DNA from: Kiritimatiellia bacterium
GTDB lineage: Bacteria > Verrucomicrobiota > Kiritimatiellia > RFP12 > UBA1067
DNA length: 18,054 nt
NCBI GenBank assembly: GCA_017547265.1
Contig: JAFYQC010000183.1
Location: forward strand, 1 to 18,054
Direction of reading: 5' to 3'
Position numbers and translations under genes: made by a program
In this document: piece after piece, positions 1-7,099 of the stretch
Layout of the letters: each line of letters begins with the position of its first letter
Numbering within the stretch: position 1 is the stretch's first letter
The notes under the pieces: model-generated
Databases searched by the model: none
Seen by the model: only the letters and a program-made list of their open reading frames with translations
What the model was told of the DNA's origin: nothing

Positions 1-1038
1 GCTGGTGCGGTGCGGCGGCTCTTTGCAAAGGCGAAGGGCGCTTGCTTTGCCCCAGAAGACCTTGAGCGGCTTACGGCAAAGGAAATCGAAAAGCTTATCT
101 TCCCCGTCGGCTTCTACCACGACAAGGCAAAGCACCTGAAGGCGCTGCCAAAGGTCCTGAAGGAGAAGTTCAATGGCGTGCTGCCGAACACGGTTGAGGA
201 GCTGTGCGAACTTCCTGGCGTCGGGCGCAAGACGGCGAACCTGACGGTCGCCGTTGGTTTTGACCTTCCTGCGATCTGCGTCGACGTTCATGTGCATCGC
301 ATCTGCAACCGACTTGGGCTCATCAAGACGAAGACGCCGTTCGATACGGAAATGGCTCTCAGGAAAATTCTTCCCGTAAAGTACTGGAAGACGTGGAACA
401 GTCACCTCGTCTCGTTTGGCCAGACGCGTTGCGCGCCGGTGCGCCCGAAGTGCGACGGCTGCCCGATATCTTCCTTCTGCACTGTGCCGAGCAAGTGCGA
501 ACCGAAGGGCGCGGAAGTTACGGTCGATGGACGGCTCCCAAAGTCGATAGGACTCACGAAAGCGCAAATCAAGCGTGCAGCAGAATTCTTCTCCGCGCAG
601 TCTTCCGCTCGCGTCGGTGTTCCGTTTCGCTCCGTCGCGGTAGTTCTTCAGGACGATGCGTCGTCCGCTGAAGTGCATCTTGCCGTAAATGGCGCGGAAG
701 GGCCGACGGATGCAATCACGCAGGGATACGATCCGATGCCAGGCGAGGAGAAGGGCGTGTACGGTGAAGTCTATGTGAATTGCGACCGTGCGCTGAAGGC
801 GGCGCCAAAGCGCGCCGGCTGGTCGCCCGCGAAGGAACTTCTTCTTTATATTGCCCACGGAATCGACCATCTTTCCGGCGCTGACGACTTTTCGCCAAAG
901 GACTATCAGGCGATGCGCCGCCGCGAACTTTCGTGGATAAACGATTTACCTGACTCCTCTGTACTGACCCCTGGCCCCTCAGTACTGACCCCTGACCCCT
1001 CGTCACTGACCCCTGACCCCTCTGTACTAACTCCTTAA
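1..1038 (+). CDS. nth: Endonuclease III fused to a YbeY-like domain (5' end outside window)
   Basis: Residues below are counted from the GTG at base 10. The first part is endonuclease III, the base-excision-repair glycosylase/AP lyase for oxidised pyrimidines. It shows the helix-hairpin-helix LPGVGRKTAN (68-77, catalytic Lys74), the catalytic Asp92 in VDVHVHRICNR, and a 4Fe-4S cluster of spacing C-x6-C-x2-C-x5-C (Cys141, 148, 151, 157). About 50 N-terminal family residues are missing and the frame is open to base 1, so the true start lies upstream. From about residue 170 the chain continues as a YbeY-like (rRNA-maturation RNase) domain: PTDAITQGYDP resembles the YbeY PT(D/N)VLSF region, and HGIDHLSGADD (283-293) matches the HGxLHLxGYDH metal site except that the third His is Asp. 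The last about 28 residues are encoded by a 7-base repeat tract and are probably not part of either domain. The Nth assignment is firm; the YbeY part is good but divergent. Confidence 0.9.
   Translation, partial: AGAVRRLFAKAKGACFAPEDLERLTAKEIEKLIFPVGFYHDKAKHLKALPKVLKEKFNGVLPNTVEELCELPGVGRKTANLTVAVGFDLPAICVDVHVHRICNRLGLIKTKTPFDTEMALRKILPVKYWKTWNSHLVSFGQTRCAPVRPKCDGCPISSFCTVPSKCEPKGAEVTVDGRLPKSIGLTKAQIKRAAEFFSAQSSARVGVPFRSVAVVLQDDASSAEVHLAVNGAEGPTDAITQGYDPMPGEEKGVYGEVYVNCDRALKAAPKRAGWSPAKELLLYIAHGIDHLSGADDFSPKDYQAMRRRELSWINDLPDSSVLTPGPSVLTPDPSSLTPDPSVLTP
950..1033 (+). repeat. Heptanucleotide repeat tract, 12 units, with 21-base AAB superperiod
   Basis: Twelve consecutive 7-base units (84 bases) begin with CTGACTC at 950 and end with CTAACTC at 1033. 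From 964 they run as three triplets: two CTGACCC-like units followed by one divergent unit (CTCAGTA, CTCGTCA, CTCTGTA). The 21-base superperiod is a whole number of codons and is read as a 7-residue peptide repeat of the form DPSVLTP at the end of the Nth-YbeY protein. The stop codon lies just after the last unit (TAA at 1036-1038), so the tract supplies the protein's tail. Confidence 0.92.
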
Positions 1039-1040
1039 AT

Positions 1041-2420
1041 ATGGATACTAAATCGGGAATGGAGGCAGTGCGCGAAGTCGCGCAGATCGTGAAGGCGGCG
1101 GGTGGCCGCGCGCTTCTCGTCGGCGGCTGCGTTCGTGACTCCATTCTCGGTGGTGACCCAAAGGACTTTGACGTCGAGTGCTTTGGAATCGCACCTGCCG
1201 ACCTCAAGGCCGCGCTCGCAAAGAAGTTCGACCTCGATCTCGTCGGTGTAAGCTTCGGCGTCATAAAGCTCGCGCATCTCGATGTTGATGTTGCAATCCC
1301 TCGCCGTGAGACGAAGCTTGGCCTCGGGCATCGTGCGTTTGAGATGGAATACGATCCGACGCTGACGGTTCGCGATGCTTCTGCCAGGCGCGATTTCACC
1401 GTCAACGCCATCTACAGCGACCCGCTCACTGGCGAAATCGTCGACCCGTGGAATGGGCGCGCCGATCTTGAGCGCAGGACGCTGCGCCATGTCTCCGACC
1501 ATTTTTGCGAAGACCCTCTGCGCGTCCTTCGCGGTATGCAGTTCGTCGCCCGCTTCGACCTCGACCCTGCCCCCGAGACGATTGAGGTGTGCAAGGCGAT
1601 GACTCCAGAAGGACTTGCGAGCGAACGGCTTTTAGGCGAGTGGTCGAAGCTTATTCTGAAGGGCGTCAAGATTTCCAAAGGGCTTGAATTCCTTCGCGCC
1701 GTCGGCTGGACGAAGTACTATCCGGAACTCGAGCGTCTCATCGGCTGCAAACAGGATCCGCATTGGCATCCCGAGGGCGATGTATGGAACCACACGCTCT
1801 GCTGTCTCGACGCCTTTGCCGCGTCTCGTATCGGCGACGATGCAGAGGATTTGCTTGTAGGGCTCGCCGTTCTCTGCCATGACTTCGGCAAGCCCGACTG
1901 CACGTCCTACGACCCCGTGAAGAAGCGTATCCGCTCGCTTGGACACGACGAACGCGGCGTTGAGCCGACGCTGTCGTTCCTGAATCGCCTAACGAACGAG
2001 GAGCGGCTTCTCAAGGAGATTCCTCCGCTTGTGCGGCTTCACATGCGGCCTTTCGCGATGTGGCAAGACAAGTCGTCGGATGGCGCGATAAGGCGTCTCG
2101 CCGCAAAAGTCATCCGCATTGACCGGCTTCTGCGCGTTGCCGCGGCTGACGATGCTGGCAGGCCGCCTTTCCCGTCGGAACCGGAGCCGCTTAAGTGGCT
2201 TGCAGAACAGGCAAGGCGCCTTGCCGTCGAGGATTCAGCGCCGAAGCCGATAGTGAAGGGGCGTGATTTGATTGCCAAAGGCATGAAGCCCGGACCCGAG
2301 ATGGGCAAGATTCTCGCCGCGCTCTACGACGCGCAGCTAGACGGCGCCTTTTCCGACCTCGACTCAGGATTGAAATACGCAAAACTTAAATTCCTTTCTC
2401 CAACTCCAACTAGCCACTAA
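1041..2420 (+). CDS. cca: tRNA nucleotidyltransferase (CCA-adding type) with HD domain
   Basis: Class II nucleotidyltransferase that adds CCA, or its terminal A, to tRNA 3' ends in the cytoplasm; a poly(A) polymerase of the same fold is the alternative. Visible motifs are LVGGCVRD (26-33), the metal-binding pair in KDFDVE (Asp42, Asp44), RRDFTVNA (116-123) and the downstream EDPLRVLRGMQFVARF arginine-rich motif (157-172). An HD phosphohydrolase domain follows: HPEGDVWNHT (243-252) and CHDFGKP (279-285), as in E. coli-type Cca. Length 459 residues is normal for the HD-containing form. It starts 2 bases after the preceding stop with no clear Shine-Dalgarno, so it may be translationally coupled. 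The last residues (PTPTSH) and the TAA stop are contributed by the following 7-base repeat tract. Confidence 0.88.
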   Translation: MDTKSGMEAVREVAQIVKAAGGRALLVGGCVRDSILGGDPKDFDVECFGIAPADLKAALAKKFDLDLVGVSFGVIKLAHLDVDVAIPRRETKLGLGHRAFEMEYDPTLTVRDASARRDFTVNAIYSDPLTGEIVDPWNGRADLERRTLRHVSDHFCEDPLRVLRGMQFVARFDLDPAPETIEVCKAMTPEGLASERLLGEWSKLILKGVKISKGLEFLRAVGWTKYYPELERLIGCKQDPHWHPEGDVWNHTLCCLDAFAASRIGDDAEDLLVGLAVLCHDFGKPDCTSYDPVKKRIRSLGHDERGVEPTLSFLNRLTNEERLLKEIPPLVRLHMRPFAMWQDKSSDGAIRRLAAKVIRIDRLLRVAAADDAGRPPFPSEPEPLKWLAEQARRLAVEDSAPKPIVKGRDLIAKGMKPGPEMGKILAALYDAQLDGAFSDLDSGLKYAKLKFLSPTPTSH

Positions 2421-2442
2421 CCACTAGCCACTAGCCACTACA
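2401..2442 (+). repeat. Heptanucleotide repeat tract across the cca/HAD gene junction
   Basis: Six 7-base units (42 bases) such as AACTAGC, CACTAAC and CACTAGC run from 2401 to 2442. They include the last codons and TAA stop (2418-2420) of the nucleotidyltransferase gene and fill the entire gap up to the ATG at 2444. The next gene therefore has repeat sequence instead of a Shine-Dalgarno site. Units differ from those at 950-1033 but keep the same period. Confidence 0.92.
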
Positions 2443-2443
2443 C

Positions 2444-3094
2444 ATGCAGCGCCCAAAACCCTATATTCTCTGGGATTGGAACGGAACGCTCCTCGACGAT
2501 ACCGAGGCGGCGCTTGCGACGCTCAACGAGATGATCGCAGTGCGTGGTGGGCAGCCGATAGGGATGGAGTTCTATCGCGACCACTTTGCGTTTCCCGTGA
2601 GGCCTTTCTACGACAAGATAGGAATTGTCGCGCACGACGAGGACGAGTGGAACGGAATAGCGCGCGAATATCACGAAGTGTACGGGCGGCAGCCGAAGAA
2701 GTTAAACCCCCTCGCGGTCACAGCGCTTGAGATGGCGAAGGAAGCGGGATGCCGCCAGTCGATAGTCTCCGCGCTCAGGCAGGATTTACTTGAGGCGGAC
2801 ATGGCTCGCAACGGCGTCACGAAATACTTCGAGCGCATCTGCGGATCCGACAACCTCGACGGCGCTTCAAAGCTTGAGCGCGCCCGCGTTCTCCTGAGGA
2901 CGCTTAACGACACTGTACCTAGTGGCACGCACTTCGTCTTGATAGGCGACGCACTACATGACAAGGAAGTAGCCGACGCCCTTGGCATTGACTGCATCCT
3001 CTGCGCCCAGGGGAGCCATGCCGCCTGGCGTTTGAGCGCCGTCGCCCCTACAGGCGAGACGCTTGTCGATGCTCTTAAGCTTGCGCTAGGATGA
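2444..3094 (+). CDS. HAD-superfamily hydrolase, phosphoglycolate-phosphatase-like
   Basis: Predicted cytoplasmic phosphatase of the haloacid dehalogenase superfamily, 216 residues. Motif I is WDWNGTLLDD (10-19) with nucleophile Asp11; the usual second Asp is Asn13, a variant also seen in Gph-like members. Motif II is the Ser in QSIVSALR, motif III the Lys in GASKLERA, and motif IV IGDALHDKEVA with the metal-binding Asp pair. A helical cap insert lies between motifs I and II, as in the Gph group. The substrate cannot be told from sequence. The gene follows cca after a 23-base gap made of repeats and probably shares its transcript. The start ATG at 2444 is the first possible one in the frame and leaves motif I near the N-terminus, as is normal. 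Confidence 0.85.
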   Translation: MQRPKPYILWDWNGTLLDDTEAALATLNEMIAVRGGQPIGMEFYRDHFAFPVRPFYDKIGIVAHDEDEWNGIAREYHEVYGRQPKKLNPLAVTALEMAKEAGCRQSIVSALRQDLLEADMARNGVTKYFERICGSDNLDGASKLERARVLLRTLNDTVPSGTHFVLIGDALHDKEVADALGIDCILCAQGSHAAWRLSAVAPTGETLVDALKLALG

Positions 3095-3140
3095 CAAAAA
3101 GTTGCTTCGTATCAAGCTGTCTGCCGCGTAGAGGCAAATG

Positions 3141-3149
3141 TGGTATAAT
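3141..3149 (+). promoter_or_regulatory. Extended -10 promoter upstream of the TolQ/ExbB gene
   Basis: TGG followed by a perfect TATAAT (3144-3149) gives the extended -10 form TGnTATAAT. No good -35 hexamer is seen 16-18 bases upstream, which is usual for extended -10 promoters. Transcription would start near 3156. The leader to the ATG at 3232 is about 75 bases; its first codons would read ATG-TGA at 3157-3162, a start directly followed by a stop. The 137-base gap 3095-3231 holds nothing else I can name. Confidence 0.6.
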
Positions 3150-3231
3150 ATCTGCAATGTGAAGCCGTCGGGTGCGATGCGGCACGGGGTCGTGTCACCT
3201 TGTCGGTTCGCAGTCTGCCAGGCACCACATC

Positions 3232-3954
3232 ATGATACTCGCAAACTCGTTAGTCGATGGATTCCTCGGCTCCAACTTGATGGGCCAGGGGATAGTTGCA
3301 GTCCAGCTCCTCGGTTCGGTCGTAATGCTCGCCGTCGTTCTAGGCAAGTGGAAGGAGCTAAGCTACGTTCGAATGTCGACGCGTCGGTTCGTGCGAGATT
3401 TCACGAGCGGTCATGACGCCCTTGAATACTACCTTGAGCGCCGCCCTGCGATTGCGTCTGGCGTCGAGGGCATCTACAAGGAGACTTGCGAGCGTCTATT
3501 GAAGCTCCTGACGCCGAACGTGCGCGCACTGCTCGTCGGCCGCCAGACGGACGGCGACGGTTCTGCGGCGCTCACTGCGCGCGAGATCGAGCTTGTGCGC
3601 GGCACTTGCGAACATGCGCTTGACGAGGAGGAGATTCGGCTTGACCACGGCATGGGCGTGATTGCGTCCGTCGTTTCGCTCTCGCCGATGCTTGGGCTTC
3701 TCGGCACCGTCTGGGGCGTTCTTGATGCGTTCGCGGAGATGGGCACCGCGGGAAGCGCGAACCTTGCGACAATAGCGCCGTCTATTTCCGCCGCTCTCGT
3801 CACGACGGTCGTCGGCCTTCTTATCGCGATTCCCGGCGTCATGGCATACACGCGTATGAACGCGACGATCACGCAGATAAGATCCGAGATGGAGGGCTTT
3901 GCCGACGAGCTTATGGGTCGCATAGCCTGCGAGTTCCAGGGAAGGGGCGCCTGA
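3232..3954 (+). CDS. TolQ/ExbB/MotA-family proton channel subunit
   Basis: Inner-membrane proton channel subunit that, with the ExbD/TolR partner encoded next, turns proton-motive force into movement of a TonB or TolA protein. Three membrane segments are visible: about 18-38, 141-165 and 180-203. The family signature SPMLGLLGTVWGVLDAF (151-167) and the last segment IAPSISAALVTTVVGLLIA (181-199) are typical, and a cytoplasmic loop of about 100 residues lies between segments 1 and 2. I chose ATG 3232 (240 residues) rather than an in-frame ATG at 3172, because the 20 extra residues are Cys/His-rich and unlike the family N-terminus. TolQ and ExbB cannot be separated with certainty; the TonB-like gene downstream favours an ExbB-type role. 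Confidence 0.9.
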   Translation: MILANSLVDGFLGSNLMGQGIVAVQLLGSVVMLAVVLGKWKELSYVRMSTRRFVRDFTSGHDALEYYLERRPAIASGVEGIYKETCERLLKLLTPNVRALLVGRQTDGDGSAALTAREIELVRGTCEHALDEEEIRLDHGMGVIASVVSLSPMLGLLGTVWGVLDAFAEMGTAGSANLATIAPSISAALVTTVVGLLIAIPGVMAYTRMNATITQIRSEMEGFADELMGRIACEFQGRGA

Positions 3955-3955
3955 G

Positions 3956-4369
3956 ATGCTTAGGAGACGCAGACGGCTGCGCGGCGAGAAGCCGAAGGCG
4001 TCGATCGACATGAACTCGTTGATCGACTTGACCTTCCTTCTCCTCGTCACGTTCATCGTTACGCTCCCTGCGCTCGAGCAGGGCATATCGATAATGCTCC
4101 CGCAGGCGAAGACCGACGAGCTGCCGACGAAGAACAAGAAGGCGAACACGGTCACCGTCGACAAGGACAACGTGATATTCCTCAACGACAAGCCGCTCAC
4201 TCTCGAGGAGCTCGAGCGCGAGCTTATGGCGATGGCGGCGGAGGATCCCGAAGTGCCTGTGCTCGTCCGTGGTGACGAGCGAAATTCGTACGGCGACGTA
4301 ATGAAGGTCGTCAAGGTCGTCTACAAGTGCAAGATACACAGGATGGCTCTTGTGACTGTGGAGAAGTAG
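3956..4369 (+). CDS. ExbD/TolR-family biopolymer transport protein
   Basis: Partner of the preceding channel subunit, 137 residues: a short basic cytoplasmic N-terminus (MLRRRRRLRG), one transmembrane helix (about 21-42) and a periplasmic domain. The helix carries the conserved proton-relaying Asp in NSLIDLTFLLLVTF (Asp24). The periplasmic half has the usual ExbD pattern of valine-rich strands (TVTVDKDNVIFLNDKPLTLEEL as two strands and a helix; VPVLVRGDERNSYGDVM). The start lies 1 base after the upstream stop (TGA 3952-3954, ATG 3956), which indicates translational coupling and 1:1 expression. The stop codon lies within a 7-base repeat tract. Confidence 0.92.
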   Translation: MLRRRRRLRGEKPKASIDMNSLIDLTFLLLVTFIVTLPALEQGISIMLPQAKTDELPTKNKKANTVTVDKDNVIFLNDKPLTLEELERELMAMAAEDPEVPVLVRGDERNSYGDVMKVVKVVYKCKIHRMALVTVEK

Positions 4370-4433
4370 GTTGGAGTTCAGAGTTGGAGAGCGGTGGGGA
4401 ATATTTTAGTTGAGCTTAGAAGTTAGAAGGTAG
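4358..4433 (+). repeat. Degenerate heptanucleotide tract between ExbD and TonB genes
   Basis: Two runs of 7-base units fill the ExbD-TonB gap. The first (about 4358-4392) has units like TGGAGTT and CAGAGTT and contains the ExbD stop codon. After a 13-base interruption the second (about 4406-4433) has AGCTTAG, AAGTTAG and AAGGTAG. The reverse complement of these units is of the ACTCNNN/ACTTNNN type, like other tracts in this window. The AAGG in the last unit lies 9 bases before the TonB ATG and can serve as a weak Shine-Dalgarno, so the tract may provide the translation signal. Confidence 0.75.
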
Positions 4434-4439
4434 ATAGAC

Positions 4440-5348
4440 ATGGAAGTTTGGATAGACGAGAAACGGCCTGACGTGATGAGCACGGCGAATGTCGTGCTCG
4501 CTCTCGTCATCCACGTCGTCTGCTTCCTTGGCTTCTTCCTTTTCGCCCGTCTCCATTTCAAGCAGAAGGAGACTGTGATTCCAATCGACCTGACTGTAGT
4601 TGTCAACGAGAATCTCGACGGCAACGAGGACGAGCCGCCGCCGCTCGACGACCCGCCGCCGAAACCGCCGGAACCCCCGAAGGTCGTAACTCCCCCTCCG
4701 CCGCCTCCAAAAGTCGACACCAAAGTCGACGCCGTCGTCAAGGAGCCGGAGAAGCCCAAACCGCCGGAGAAGCCGAAGGAAACGCTCGAGGAGCGCCTGA
4801 AGCGCATGCGCGAGTCGGTGAAGGACAAGCCCGAGCCGCCCAAGAAGGAAGAGCCGAAGAAGCCCGAGAAGACGAAAGAGGAGCTTCTCAAGGAGCGCAT
4901 GGAGAAGATGCGCAACAGCGCGAAGACTGTGAAGATAAAGGTTCCCGACGCGCCGAGCGGCAACGGCCGCACCGAGCGGCAGACGCGCACTCCAGAGGAG
5001 ATTGCGAAGTTGCTCGGGCAGGGCTACAAGCCCGGCAAGACGACGCAGATCGCGACGAGCACTATGCAGTTGTGTCTGTCGAAAATCCAGATGGCTATCA
5101 ACGCGCGGTGGTCCCAGGTGAATCCGCGCATCGGCGCCGAGGGCTACGTTCTCATTGCCGTCCGATTCAATTCTGCTGGGCAGATGGTCAACTGCCGTCT
5201 TAGCGAATCGTGCGGCGACAAGACTTCCGATTCCGCCGCGCTTACCGTTGTCCGCTCCGTCGGCCCGATAGCGGGGCTCGACAAGGAGTTCCTCCGCGAG
5301 TTCGGCAAGCAGGATCTTGTCATTCGCTACAAGGTGGTGGCGCGATGA
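4440..5348 (+). CDS. TonB-like energy transducer (TonB/TolA type)
   Basis: Inner-membrane-anchored, periplasm-spanning protein that would pass energy from the ExbB-ExbD complex to the outer membrane. It has a short N-terminus, one membrane helix (about 17-37, VVLALVIHVVCFLGFFLF), and a long proline-, lysine- and glutamate-rich stalk (about 60-170). The stalk repeats PPP/KPPE/EKP and contains two near-identical helical segments, LEERLKRMRESVKD and LLKERMEKMRNSAK. A C-terminal globular domain follows (about 205-302, INARWSQVN...YVLIAVRFNSAG...) typical of TonB/TolA C-termini. The KE-rich helical segments recall TolA; the Pro-Lys stalk recalls TonB. Its stop overlaps the next start (ATGA at 5345-5348). 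Confidence 0.87.
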   Translation: MEVWIDEKRPDVMSTANVVLALVIHVVCFLGFFLFARLHFKQKETVIPIDLTVVVNENLDGNEDEPPPLDDPPPKPPEPPKVVTPPPPPPKVDTKVDAVVKEPEKPKPPEKPKETLEERLKRMRESVKDKPEPPKKEEPKKPEKTKEELLKERMEKMRNSAKTVKIKVPDAPSGNGRTERQTRTPEEIAKLLGQGYKPGKTTQIATSTMQLCLSKIQMAINARWSQVNPRIGAEGYVLIAVRFNSAGQMVNCRLSESCGDKTSDSAALTVVRSVGPIAGLDKEFLREFGKQDLVIRYKVVAR

Positions 5349-7099
5349 CGTGTGCAGTTTTCCTTTTGGCGGCGATACGCCTCGCCGGCGTGACGGGCGG
5401 GGAACTTACGACGCGCGCCTATTTCGACGTGAACAACGCAAAGGTCGGCGATCCTCTAGTCCTCACAATCGATTTTGTGGGCGACGCGGACTTTACGGCG
5501 CTCCATCCGCCGGCGCTTTCAAGGCACGTCTCTAAGGAAGACTGGAAGGTCGACGATCTCAGTGCGAAGACCGAGACTGACACAAAGCGCATAGGCGGTT
5601 TTTTCAGCTCGCGCGAAGTCGCGGTTGCGCGTTCGCTTACCTACCGCGTTCGCCCGATGCGCGAGGGCGTTCTCTGGTTCCCCGCGCTCGAATTCGAGTA
5701 CGAAGGGCCGGATGGCGACGCTCGAACCGTCACGGCAAACGAGATTCCTGTCCATGCGAAGAAGGGCGAACAGGTCGTCGTGAAGGAGCTTTCCGTCGAT
5801 ACGGAGAAGATGCCTGAGCCGCCTGAACTTGCGATGGAGCCTGGCGTTGCGCTTGGCGACGATGAGCTCTTTGCGTGGCGCAAGGCATGCGCCGAGCCGA
5901 CTGCCGACGCGTTTGCGGAATTCAAGTTCCCGGCGGGGCGCATGAACGAGGCGACATGCGCGATACGCGAAGGGCAGTGGCGTCGCGCGCTCAAGATCTA
6001 TTCGCGGCTCGAGTGGTCGGTCGGGCAGACGCCCGAAATCGAGCGCGGCATACTTGCAGCGCGCGCGCTCAAGTTCGACAACGCAGCGGCAGAGCTCCCA
6101 GTGTGGCGCGAAGTGGGAAGACCTCTTCTAAAGTATGCGTGGAAGGGCCGCGTCGGGATTCTCCTTGGCTTTGCGATAGGAGTAACGTTCCTCTTCTGGC
6201 TTCTCGGCCGCGCCATACGCGCGCTCGCGTGCGTCGCCTTTGCTCTTCTCCTTGTGCCTGCGGCGCAGGGGCAGGGACTCTTCGAGGAGATGGAGCGCAT
6301 GATGGAGGAGTCCCAACGGCAGATGCAGCAGCGCATGCAGCAGATGCAGACGATGAGTTTCTCGGTGGGCGGAGAGAGGCAGAAGCCAGTTGAGATAAAG
6401 GCGACTGTCCGCACTGAACCTGCAGAACTCCAGGTCGGCGAGCCGTTCTCGTTCATCCTCGCGCTCGAATCGCCAACGTCCGCCTCGATAGGGCAGGTGC
6501 AGATTGCGCCGAGCGAGATGTTCGGGCTTACGGTGGTCGGCAAGGTCGAGAACATGACGGACGGCATTTCGAAGAATCCGTCAAATGTGGTAAAGCGGCT
6601 TTCGATACCGGTGCGCTACGACGTGCCTTTCAAGGGCAAGCTCTCGTTCAAGGTCTCGGGCATGGTCTCTGGGCGTCAGAGGGCGGGCAACATGTCGTTC
6701 TCGTTCTCCAATAGCTTCAGCGTCGACGCGGCTCCGATAGATATCGACATCAAGCCGCTTCCTTCTGCTGGACAGCCCGACGACTTCAGCGGAATAATCT
6801 CCGAGGGGCTTGGGCTTTCCGAGCGCCTTGACGCCAGGAAAGTCGGAACGAACGACGTCATCAAGATAACGTATCACCTCGAGTGCCGTGGCTATCTCCC
6901 GAAGGGTTGGCGGCCCGAGGGCGTCGCCTTTGAGATTGGGCGCGGTTCACGCAACGGCTTTGTAGTCATTGAGTGGATGCGTTACTTTGTCGCCGACGGC
7001 GCGGCGGAAACGCCGCGGCTGTCTGTGATCTACTACGACGTCAAGTCCAAGTCGTACAAGAAGGCGGAGACGGGAGGCACGCATGTCGAATACGAATAA
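5345..7099 (+). CDS. BatD-like protein with duplicated periplasmic domain
   Basis: 584 residues counted from ATG 5345, which overlaps the TonB stop as ATGA and gives an N-terminal signal sequence (MTCAVFLLAAIRLAGVTG). Residues about 20-140 form a BatD-type beta-sandwich domain (AYFDVNNAKVGDPLVLTIDF); 195-245 look like one or two TPR-type helices (AIREGQWRRALKIYSRLEW); a membrane helix lies at 269-288. A second hydrophobic stretch ending in AAQGQG (291-310) resembles a signal peptide, followed by a Met/Gln-rich helix (LFEEMERMMEESQRQMQQRM) and another BatD-type domain (about 350-470, TVRTEPAELQVGEPFSFIL) plus a further beta-rich part. Bat (Bacteroides aerotolerance) proteins act in envelope stress functions that are poorly defined. 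The layout suggests two BatD units, with a TPR piece, joined in one chain. Periplasmic exposure of both halves is consistent with the two helices forming a hairpin. Confidence 0.7.
   Translation: MTCAVFLLAAIRLAGVTGGELTTRAYFDVNNAKVGDPLVLTIDFVGDADFTALHPPALSRHVSKEDWKVDDLSAKTETDTKRIGGFFSSREVAVARSLTYRVRPMREGVLWFPALEFEYEGPDGDARTVTANEIPVHAKKGEQVVVKELSVDTEKMPEPPELAMEPGVALGDDELFAWRKACAEPTADAFAEFKFPAGRMNEATCAIREGQWRRALKIYSRLEWSVGQTPEIERGILAARALKFDNAAAELPVWREVGRPLLKYAWKGRVGILLGFAIGVTFLFWLLGRAIRALACVAFALLLVPAAQGQGLFEEMERMMEESQRQMQQRMQQMQTMSFSVGGERQKPVEIKATVRTEPAELQVGEPFSFILALESPTSASIGQVQIAPSEMFGLTVVGKVENMTDGISKNPSNVVKRLSIPVRYDVPFKGKLSFKVSGMVSGRQRAGNMSFSFSNSFSVDAAPIDIDIKPLPSAGQPDDFSGIISEGLGLSERLDARKVGTNDVIKITYHLECRGYLPKGWRPEGVAFEIGRGSRNGFVVIEWMRYFVADGAAETPRLSVIYYDVKSKSYKKAETGGTHVEYE

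Noticed and set aside
950..1033. CRISPR array
   Set aside because: Units are 7 bases, directly adjacent, with no spacers and no cas genes nearby.
3172..3231. Upstream in-frame ATG for the TolQ/ExbB gene
   Set aside because: It would add 20 Cys/His-rich residues unlike the family N-terminus; the ATG at 3232 gives a normal first membrane helix.
5210..5344. Longer start for the BatD-like gene
   Set aside because: The extra residues are an out-of-frame reading of the TonB C-terminus; ATG 5345 starts a signal sequence and overlaps the stop as ATGA.
6215..7099. Separate gene starting at ATA 6215
   Set aside because: There is no Shine-Dalgarno, and the upstream frame is open and continuous; treated as one gene with a possible fusion history.
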